A stretch of 64,000 nucleotides of DNA, from positions 124,001 through 188,000 of the forward strand of contig DEXQ01000011.1 in the NCBI GenBank assembly GCA_002364215.1. The letters run 5' to 3'. Origin of the DNA: Aequorivita sp. UBA3180. Lineage in GTDB: Bacteria > Bacteroidota > Bacteroidia > Flavobacteriales > Flavobacteriaceae. The notes beneath the pieces are model-generated. The model saw only the letters and a program-made list of their open reading frames with translations, ran no database searches and was not told where the DNA came from. Both the position numbers and the translations under genes were made by a program. Below are positions 47,849-55,297 of this stretch, piece after piece. Numbering within the stretch: position 1 is the first letter of the stretch; each line of letters starts with the position of its first letter.

Positions 47849-49627
47849 GTGCCACAAGATGTACTAAATACAATAAATTATCCTGCCGACCTTCGGAAAA
47901 TTCCAAAGGAAAAATTGCCGCAATTAGCGCAGGAACTTCGTGAATTTATTATAAATATTGTGGCAACAAAAGAAGGTCATTTGGGCGCGAGTCTAGGTGT
48001 AGTTGAACTTACCATCGCCTTACACTACGTTTTTAATACCCCTGATGATATTTTGGTGTGGGACGTTGGTCATCAAGCCTACGGACATAAAATCTTAACT
48101 GGCAGAAAGCACATTTTTCACACAAATAGGCAGTTAAATGGCATCAGTGGTTTTCCAAAACGGGCCGAAAGTATCTATGATACTTTTGGGGTTGGGCATA
48201 GCAGTACCGCAATATCTGCAGCTCTGGGAATGGCAATTGCTTCAAAATTAAAAGGTGAAATAGAAAAGCAACATATTGCTGTAGTGGGCGACGCTTCCAT
48301 TGCCAGCGGAATGGCCTTTGAAGCATTGAACCACGCAGGAGTTACGGACACAAACCTTTTGATTATTCTAAATGATAATGCCATTGGCATTGACCCCAGT
48401 GTGGGCGCGCTGAAAAATTATTTCACCAAAGTAAAACTAAACGGCGCAAAAGAGTCTGATAATATTTTTGAAGCATTAAACTTTAATTATTCCGGACCAA
48501 TCGATGGACATAATCTGGATTTGGTAATTTCAGAATTGGAACGGCTTAAAAATGTTTCGGGACCAAAAGTATTTCACGTAATTACAACCAAGGGAAAAGG
48601 GTTACGGCAAGCTGAAGAAAACCAAGTTGTTTATCATGCCCCTGGAAAATTTGATGCCCTTACGGGAGATCTTGCTCCGAAAAACAACGACATGCAGCCC
48701 CCCAAATTTCAGGATGTATTTGGAAGAACATTGGTTGAATTAGCTTCAGAAAATGAAAAAATTATAGGCATTACCCCTGCAATGCCTACGGGAAGTTCCT
48801 TAAAATTTATGATGGATACTTTTCCCCAACGTGCTTTTGACGTAGGGATTGCTGAACAACACGCAGTAACTTTTTCAGCGGGAATGGCTACGCGAGGTTT
48901 TACCGTTTTCTGCAATATATATTCTACTTTTTTACAACGGGCTTTCGATCAGGTAATCCACGATGTGTGCCTTCAAAAAATACCTGTAATTTTTTGTTTG
49001 GATCGCGCCGGAATTGTAGGTGAAGATGGGGCAACACACCACGGTATTTTCGATTTAGCATATTTAAACTGCATTCCAAACCTTATTATTTTTGCACCCC
49101 GTAACGAAACGGAACTGCGGAATATAATGTTCACGGCCCAAAAGGGACTTGATTTGCCGATCTTTATCCGTTATCCGCGTGGGAGAGGCAATATACTCGA
49201 GTGGCAAAAACCATTCAATTTAATTGATATTGGAAAGGGTGAAACTCTAAAGGAAGGGAATAGAATTCTCATATTAACTATTGGCACTATAAATCATAAT
49301 GCGTTGAAAGCAATTGACTTGCTTTCCGCTTCCGAAAGGGAAAAAGTGGGCTGCGTTGATGTTCGCTTTTTAAAACCTCTGGATGAAAATCTACTGCACG
49401 AAGTTTTTCAGAAATACGAAACTATAATTACTGTGGAAGATGGTACTACCGTAGGTGGTTTGGGAGGGAGTATTGCTTCTTTCGCCGCTATTCATAATTA
49501 TCAGCGGAAAACTAAACAATTGGGCGTTCCCGATGTTTTTCTAGAACATGGCACTGTTGAGGAGCTTCAGAAACAAGCAGGTATTTCTTCAGAAGAAATC
49601 TATAAAACCATTCAAAAATATTTATAA
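47849..49627 (+). CDS. dxs: 1-deoxy-D-xylulose-5-phosphate synthase
   Basis: First enzyme of the MEP isoprenoid pathway, joining pyruvate and glyceraldehyde 3-phosphate with thiamine diphosphate. The 592 residues include the catalytic His region TKEGHLGASLGVVELTIALHYVF, the GHQAYGHK segment and the thiamine motif VVGDASIASGMAFEALNHAG. The C-terminal transketolase-like part has FDVGIAEQHAVTFSAGMA and DRAGIVGEDGATHHG. It begins at GTG 47849 with no closer ATG. It works with the prenyl synthase at 33659. Confidence 0.96.
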   Translation: MPQDVLNTINYPADLRKIPKEKLPQLAQELREFIINIVATKEGHLGASLGVVELTIALHYVFNTPDDILVWDVGHQAYGHKILTGRKHIFHTNRQLNGISGFPKRAESIYDTFGVGHSSTAISAALGMAIASKLKGEIEKQHIAVVGDASIASGMAFEALNHAGVTDTNLLIILNDNAIGIDPSVGALKNYFTKVKLNGAKESDNIFEALNFNYSGPIDGHNLDLVISELERLKNVSGPKVFHVITTKGKGLRQAEENQVVYHAPGKFDALTGDLAPKNNDMQPPKFQDVFGRTLVELASENEKIIGITPAMPTGSSLKFMMDTFPQRAFDVGIAEQHAVTFSAGMATRGFTVFCNIYSTFLQRAFDQVIHDVCLQKIPVIFCLDRAGIVGEDGATHHGIFDLAYLNCIPNLIIFAPRNETELRNIMFTAQKGLDLPIFIRYPRGRGNILEWQKPFNLIDIGKGETLKEGNRILILTIGTINHNALKAIDLLSASEREKVGCVDVRFLKPLDENLLHEVFQKYETIITVEDGTTVGGLGGSIASFAAIHNYQRKTKQLGVPDVFLEHGTVEELQKQAGISSEEIYKTIQKYL

Positions 49628-49628
49628 A

Positions 49629-49656
49629 AAAAGAGGCTCTTCTGAGCCTCTTTTCT
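49629..49656. terminator. bidirectional terminator between dxs and M36 protease
   Basis: AAAAGAGGCTC (49629-49639) pairs with GAGCCTCTTTT (49644-49654) around TTCT, between convergent genes. Confidence 0.8.
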
Positions 49657-49675
49657 ATTTAAAACTATTTCAGTT

Positions 49676-52276
49676 TTAGTTAATTATCAGCTTAGATGTT
49701 TGAGAACGGTTATCTCCCTCTATCTGTATTAAATAAATTCCAGCGTTAAGACCGCTTGCATTTACATTTGCAGTAGTATGAAGTTCAAGTTGCTGCGTGA
49801 ACACCTTTCTTCCGTTCATATCAAAAATTGATATAGTTGCTTCTCCAACATCCACACGAGATTTGATTGTAATCTCTCCATTTGATGGGTTTGGATAAAC
49901 TATAAAGTTATTTTCTAGGTTACCATTGTCAGAAACTCCTAGTTCGCATCCGGCAGGCACATCAAAAGCTTCAGTACCGTCAGATCTACTACCTGAACTT
50001 CCCTGGCTTGCACTCTCACCAAGACCACGCTTAGCAAAAGCTCTCCAGATCAAACATCTGTTTGCTCCGCCATAGGCAATTTGATCTGCTTCAAGTATTG
50101 CATCACGACCGTCTACAAAACCTGGACTACAAGGCTGTAATTTCATACCGTCAAGAACAAGTTGCAATGCAACATTGTTACCCCCTGTACCATTATATAG
50201 ATCTGCATCAAAACCATATACATCTATTAAATCCCAAGTTAAATCCCATAACATTGTGGCCCAAACTGATCCCACTCCATGTGGAACTGACTGTGTTTTA
50301 ATATCATCATAGGTAAAATCATTAACAGCAAAATCTGAGCTATAGGCTTTGGCCCTTAAACCAATACCTGAAATACCTTGTCCTAAAGCATAAGTTCCTG
50401 TTCCACGAGGGTCATTTCGAGTATCACCAGGTTTCATTGTAAGTACAAATCCTAGATAATCACTCCATCCTTCTCCCATTTGTTCTTGGTTTTGCAAGCA
50501 TCCAGCTTGTAAGCGTCCACCAGTTAAACGGTTTGAAACACCATGACCGTATTCGTGAGCAACTATTACATTGTCTAGATCTCCATCGCGTTGAAAGTTA
50601 TCAGTTCCCGATCCATCATCTACTAAAGTTGCATTAATTGTATCTCCATTTAAAAGTGAAGTAATTAAAGCTTCTCCATCAGATTGATAAATCATCACAG
50701 CAGGAATATTAATTTGAGCCCCATTTCCGCCCATAACAATTGGCTCTAAAGGCACATCGTTCACAATTATTACAGCTATTGCGCCTTCATTTTGTGCATT
50801 TAATACTTTAACGGTGAAGTTACACTCACCTCTCCTTACAACAGCTATTTTTCCTGAAATACTTGATCCATTTGTAATATTATCACAACCGTCATAAGTA
50901 TCTGTGGAAGGACCTGAGTTATCGTCTTCAACCACTACAAGATCTGCTGTTATTGGAGTATTGGTCAACGGCTCTGCGAAGTTGGAATCCATAGCGTAAT
51001 ATTGTCCAGCCAATGGTCCGTTGTTAACAGTCAAATAGGTTCCCAATACTGTGCCAGGAGCAGTCCAAAGGTACATTTGCATTCTTGGCGCTCCACCATC
51101 TGGAGGAGTTCCAAAGTTTGCATTATTTATTCCACTACCATCTTGTGCATCGGCAAAAACATAATCACCAGCACCTGGGGCTCCAGTGTAATTATTTACC
51201 TGGAAGTTTCCGCTAGCTTCATCAAAACCATAATGGAACATAACATCATGCATCATATTGTTCATATAAAACAAATTGGTGATGGCTCCATCGGTAAATG
51301 AATTTGGATTCTGAGGTAAGTTAAATGGAAAATCGAATGTAAGTGTTGGACCACCTTCGGCTTTTGCACCCACTCCGTTGTTTCCATTTTTGTCTTCTTG
51401 TGCAATAACATTGTTACCACGAGTGTATGTATACTCTGGTCCTGGAACTCCATCATTATCATGCCATCCAAATGGAGAGGCAATAGGGTCTGATGGATCA
51501 TTCACTAATTGATCTGCACCATCATTGGGTCCAACCAATGGCAATGGGAATACACGATAGGCCGCAGCGGCGCTTGTTACAAGAGAGCTGGCTTCACTTT
51601 TATTGGCAAACAAAACACTTTGTTCGTTTGAGTGCGAATGAGCTTCTTCGCCAAAATTACAGCTTACAACCCAGTCCATTGTTTCTAATAATTCACCAGT
51701 CATAGCATCAATTCGAACACTGTAATAATGTGATGCATCTAAAAGATAAATGCTCAAGTTCCAAGCTAATCTCAGGTTGCCCGTATTTTCCATTTTTTGG
51801 TACACAAGCTCTACCGGAATGTTTTCTAAAGAAATATTTCCATTAGAAAAAATGTAGTCGTGGTCTGAAAGTGTTTCAATCAAATTTAAATTTGTGGGAC
51901 TTTGCAGGCCAAGTGCATTGGCTGCCTTCCCAATAGCGCCCACTGCCGATATTGATGGAGCAGTACTATTAACCTTTGCGGAAACATTTTCAGTGAAAGA
52001 AATTTTAGCACTGTACACAGCTCCATCTTTAATAACGAATGGAGATGTTGAATTAAAAATCTCAATGCCTTGATAACGTTGTTCTACATATACGTTATGA
52101 ACCTGCATACTTTTTGAAAAACTCTGCGAGGTAATAGATACATCTGTTATATCCTGTGGCTGCAAAGAATGCAGCGTTCGGTTTTGCTGAAGATACGTTT
52201 TTACCAAATTGCTGTAATCCTGCGCAAAGGAAACATTTACAGCAAAAATGATAATTAAGTAAAGAACTTTTTTCAT
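49676..52276 (-). CDS. M36 fungalysin-type metalloprotease with T9SS sorting domain
   Basis: 866 residues: signal peptide (MKKVLYLIIIFAVNVSFAQ), an FTP-type propeptide (about 20-190), then the protease. A PA domain is inserted near residues 440-550 (DGCDNITNGSSISGKIAVVRRGECNFTVKVLNAQ). The zinc motif is VAHEYGHGVSNRL (HExxH), followed by EGWSDYLG with the third ligand Glu. The T9SS sorting domain starts near FIVYPNPSNGEITIKSRVD and ends in QTSKLIIN. It is predicted to be a secreted endopeptidase for protein degradation. Confidence 0.94.
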   Translation of the reverse strand: MKKVLYLIIIFAVNVSFAQDYSNLVKTYLQQNRTLHSLQPQDITDVSITSQSFSKSMQVHNVYVEQRYQGIEIFNSTSPFVIKDGAVYSAKISFTENVSAKVNSTAPSISAVGAIGKAANALGLQSPTNLNLIETLSDHDYIFSNGNISLENIPVELVYQKMENTGNLRLAWNLSIYLLDASHYYSVRIDAMTGELLETMDWVVSCNFGEEAHSHSNEQSVLFANKSEASSLVTSAAAAYRVFPLPLVGPNDGADQLVNDPSDPIASPFGWHDNDGVPGPEYTYTRGNNVIAQEDKNGNNGVGAKAEGGPTLTFDFPFNLPQNPNSFTDGAITNLFYMNNMMHDVMFHYGFDEASGNFQVNNYTGAPGAGDYVFADAQDGSGINNANFGTPPDGGAPRMQMYLWTAPGTVLGTYLTVNNGPLAGQYYAMDSNFAEPLTNTPITADLVVVEDDNSGPSTDTYDGCDNITNGSSISGKIAVVRRGECNFTVKVLNAQNEGAIAVIIVNDVPLEPIVMGGNGAQINIPAVMIYQSDGEALITSLLNGDTINATLVDDGSGTDNFQRDGDLDNVIVAHEYGHGVSNRLTGGRLQAGCLQNQEQMGEGWSDYLGFVLTMKPGDTRNDPRGTGTYALGQGISGIGLRAKAYSSDFAVNDFTYDDIKTQSVPHGVGSVWATMLWDLTWDLIDVYGFDADLYNGTGGNNVALQLVLDGMKLQPCSPGFVDGRDAILEADQIAYGGANRCLIWRAFAKRGLGESASQGSSGSRSDGTEAFDVPAGCELGVSDNGNLENNFIVYPNPSNGEITIKSRVDVGEATISIFDMNGRKVFTQQLELHTTANVNASGLNAGIYLIQIEGDNRSQTSKLIIN

Positions 52277-52442
52277 AAGCTTTAAATTAAGTTTTTAGGT
52301 GATTAATGGTAGATAAGATCTATCTATAAATTATTGATTTTCTATTCCCAAATAAAGGATTGCTAAAAATATCATAAAATTGACAATATAACCCTCTAAA
52401 ATTCAATTTTTAACATTTTTAAACCATATAAACATGATTTTG

Positions 52443-53774
52443 CTACAAATTGCCTTTTATTTTTTGAAAATTCTGAAGTGCATTCCCATCTGTTAAGCGT
52501 GAGATATAATTGCAACACTCCATTAAATATTCATAGACAGATTGGTTTTTATGAGAATGGGAATCAATAAGTTGCAGCAAAATTTTGTCATAATGTCGCG
52601 CTATTCCATTTTGATAATTTTCAAAAGCAGAAGTAAATGTTTCCAGCAAAGTTGATAATATAGTATAGCCAGCTATTTCCTTTTCCATCACCTCTGTACT
52701 TTGGTAAACTTTTTCAATGCTAATCTTTATTATATCAGCAATTTGGGCCTTGTATTGACTTCTGTCTAACAATGCTTCAGAAAAAGTTCCTTTCAGAATT
52801 TCTTCTTCGTTTTCAATAAAAATAGAAGCTGCTTCGGCAATCAAAGTATTAATGGCGAGTGATCGCAAATAAGCCAACCTGTCCTGCACCGTTTGCAGGC
52901 GTGAGTAGATGTCTTTTTTCAAACTATCTCGAACCAAATTAATTAAATATTCCAGCGCAATGTCTTCTTCAATCAAACCCAAGTTTATACCGTCTTCAAA
53001 GTCAATAATAGTATAGCAAATATCATCTGCAGCTTCTACAAGAAATGTAAGTGGGTGGCGCGAATAACCGTTATTTCCCCTACTTAAAAGGCCAAGTTCT
53101 GTGACCACTTCATTGAAAAATCCAGTGTCACTTTGAAAAACGCCGAATTTTTTATCGGCAACGTGAGAAGTAGATTTTTTGGGAAGCGATTGTTTTGGGT
53201 ATTTCATAAATGCACCAAGCGTTGCGTACGTTAATCGTAGTCCACCCTCAACGCCATTTTTGGATTCGGTTAAAATTTTAAAACCGTTTGCATTTCCTTC
53301 AAAAGCAACCAAATCCTGATATTCCTTCTCGGAAAGTTGATTTTTAAAACGTTTTCCATTTCCGTTCAGAAAATAATCGCCAATCGCCTTTTCGCCACTG
53401 TGACCGAACGGAGGATTGCCAATATCGTGCGCCAAAGCAGCGGCGGCAACAATGGCTCCAAAATCATTGAATTGATAGCCATGCGTATTCTGTAACTGCG
53501 GGTGTTTTTTCAAAATTTCCTTCCCAACAATTCTTCCCAAGGAGCGCCCCACCACCGAAACTTCCAAGCTATGCGTCAAACGCGTATGCACAAATGATGT
53601 TTTTGACAATGGAATAACCTGGGTTTTATCCTGCAAGCTTCGAAAAGCAGACGAAAAAATTACGCGGTCGTAATCTACTTCAAAGCCCAAGCGGGTTTCG
53701 TTTTCTTCTATTCGTAATCTTTTGCTTTTATCGCCTTGCTTCCGTAGCGAAAGCAACTGTTCCCATTGCATCAT
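52443..53774 (-). CDS. dgt: dGTP triphosphohydrolase (HD domain)
   Basis: 443 residues. The HD motifs are FVHTRLTHSLEVSVVGRSLG (first His), AAALAHDIGNPPFGHSGEKA (HD pair with second site) and the Asp-containing AADDICYTIIDFEDGINLGLI. It hydrolyses dGTP to deoxyguanosine and triphosphate and helps control dNTP pools. The first two codons are Met-Met; either could start. It lies alone on the minus strand, divergent from the phosphate-region lipoprotein. Confidence 0.93.
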   Translation of the reverse strand: MMQWEQLLSLRKQGDKSKRLRIEENETRLGFEVDYDRVIFSSAFRSLQDKTQVIPLSKTSFVHTRLTHSLEVSVVGRSLGRIVGKEILKKHPQLQNTHGYQFNDFGAIVAAAALAHDIGNPPFGHSGEKAIGDYFLNGNGKRFKNQLSEKEYQDLVAFEGNANGFKILTESKNGVEGGLRLTYATLGAFMKYPKQSLPKKSTSHVADKKFGVFQSDTGFFNEVVTELGLLSRGNNGYSRHPLTFLVEAADDICYTIIDFEDGINLGLIEEDIALEYLINLVRDSLKKDIYSRLQTVQDRLAYLRSLAINTLIAEAASIFIENEEEILKGTFSEALLDRSQYKAQIADIIKISIEKVYQSTEVMEKEIAGYTILSTLLETFTSAFENYQNGIARHYDKILLQLIDSHSHKNQSVYEYLMECCNYISRLTDGNALQNFQKIKGNL

Positions 53775-53841
53775 AGTTTGTGAAAATTTTGAGGCAAGAT
53801 ACTATTTTTCAGATGCCAAATCAATCATTTTTTTTGTGTGC

Positions 53842-53920
53842 CTTAACCTTAAGCTAACTCTAATTTGACCAATTGGTAATCGCCAATTAACACAAACCTT
53901 ACATAAGGGAACCATCTTTG
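53842..53920 (+). promoter_or_regulatory. PHO-box-like array of six 11-bp-period heptamers plus -7 element
   Basis: Heptamers CTTAACC, GCTAACT, TTTGACC, GGTAATC, ATTAACA and CCTTACA start at 53842, 53853, 53864, 53875, 53886 and 53897, exactly 11 bases apart with 4-base spacers. The -7 element CATCTTTG is at 53913-53920. Heptamers at -38 and -27 from its start occupy the same places as in the porin and Pit promoters. Direct repeats of seven bases with four-base spacers are the architecture of PhoB sites; the sequence itself differs from the E. coli PHO box. Confidence 0.6.
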
Positions 53921-53948
53921 CCCCAAGAAATTAATCTATAAAATTAAG

Positions 53949-55205
53949 ATGAAACTAATGAAAAAATTCTTTTTACCTCTAATAGCGATTTTTGCTCTTG
54001 TGCTTAGCGTTAGCTGCAGCAGTAATGACGACGGACCAATTATTGATCCAGACCCAGATCCCGTAAACAATAAACTATCTGGTCAAATCACATCAGACAT
54101 GACATTAACCAATGATGTTATTTGGGAACTTGACGGCCGTGTAACAGTTACCTCCGGTGCTACCTTAACCATTAATGAAGGAACAATAATAAAAGCTTAT
54201 GCGGGTCAAGAAGCGAGTGCTGCTGTACTTATTGTTGCCAGAGGCGCTAAAATTGAAGCCAATGGAACAGCTGATAAGCCAATTATTTTTACTTCAATTG
54301 CAGATAATATAGCGTTGGGACAGAAATCTGGCACTAATCTTACCGAAAATGACAGAGGCCTTTGGGGCGGTGTTATAATATTAGGTAAGGCAAAAGCCTC
54401 TTTGTCTGGTGATGCCCTTGAAAACCAAATTGAAGGTATTCCAGCCAGTGACACCAATGGTCTTTATGGAGGATCTGATAATGCAGATGATTCAGGTACT
54501 ATGAATTATGTTTCCATTCGCCACGGAGGCACTTCTATTGGTGATGGTAATGAAATTAACGGTCTTACACTTGGAGCCGTGGGAACAGGAACTTCTATTT
54601 CAAACATTGAAGTTGTAGCAAATGTGGATGATGGCATCGAGTGGTTCGGAGGATCAGTAAATGTTTCAAACGCAATAGTTTGGGCCTGCGGTGATGATGC
54701 CCTTGATATAGACGAGGCTTATTCCGGTACAATTTCAAATTCTGTTGCAATCTTAGGGAATGTTTCAGACCACGCTTTGGAAATTGACGGCCCAGCAGGA
54801 TCGTTGGAAGGAAGATTCACATTGGACGGTATCACGTTAATCGGAAATACTACTACAGAAAATGGCGAATATGCAGATTTGCGCGACAGAGCAATGGGCA
54901 CCCTAAAAAACATTTATGCAGTAGGTTTTAAAGCAGATTCTGATGTAGAGTTAGACAACAATGCAGTGGCACAGAACTTTCTTGATGGAAAGTTGTCATT
55001 TTCAAATTGGACTGTGAGCTTACCTAATGGAGTTACTGAAGCTAAAAATATATTTGCCGAAAAAACTGGCGAAGGTGAAAGTCAGATAATACTTAACCCA
55101 ACATTTACTGAAAGAGCTGCTTCTTGGGCAACAGCTGGAAACTCCGGTGGGGCTAATCTTTCAAGCTTCTCTTGGACTTACGCAAAATCTAAAGGAGCCT
55201 TGTAA
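53949..55205 (+). CDS. beta-helix lipoprotein in phosphate region
   Basis: 418 residues. A lipoprotein signal (MKLMKKFFLPLIAIFALVLSVSC) ends in Cys23, and is followed by an acidic Asp/Pro linker that may export it to the surface. An ATG at 53958 would give three fewer residues. The body is a right-handed parallel beta-helix by pattern: repeating short strands with Gly-Asn-Asp turns (TNDVIWELDGRVTVTSGATLTINEGTIIKA, VSIRHGGTSIGDGNEINGLTLGAVG, VNVSNAIVWACGDDALDIDEA). It precedes a TonB receptor by 92 bases and stands behind the PHO-box-like array, so it may capture a phosphate-bearing substrate. Enzymatic activity is not evident. Confidence 0.78.
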   Translation: MKLMKKFFLPLIAIFALVLSVSCSSNDDGPIIDPDPDPVNNKLSGQITSDMTLTNDVIWELDGRVTVTSGATLTINEGTIIKAYAGQEASAAVLIVARGAKIEANGTADKPIIFTSIADNIALGQKSGTNLTENDRGLWGGVIILGKAKASLSGDALENQIEGIPASDTNGLYGGSDNADDSGTMNYVSIRHGGTSIGDGNEINGLTLGAVGTGTSISNIEVVANVDDGIEWFGGSVNVSNAIVWACGDDALDIDEAYSGTISNSVAILGNVSDHALEIDGPAGSLEGRFTLDGITLIGNTTTENGEYADLRDRAMGTLKNIYAVGFKADSDVELDNNAVAQNFLDGKLSFSNWTVSLPNGVTEAKNIFAEKTGEGESQIILNPTFTERAASWATAGNSGGANLSSFSWTYAKSKGAL

Positions 55206-55245
55206 AAATTTGAATTCTCATTTAACTTGTTTTAAATCAATTAGC

Positions 55246-55285
55246 AATTTGCTCGTCTTTCTAAAAGAAGACGGGCAAATTTTAT
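55246..55285 (+). terminator. hairpin between lipoprotein and TonB receptor
   Basis: AATTTGCTCGTCTT (55246-55259) pairs with AAGACGGGCAAATT (55268-55281), one G-U pair, followed by TTATAAATA. It may attenuate read-through. Confidence 0.55.
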
Positions 55286-55297
55286 AAATATATTTTT

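Noticed and set aside
47748..47906. Long N-terminal extension of tadA
   Set aside because: It crosses the start of dxs and the divergent promoter region; the added residues do not resemble TadA.
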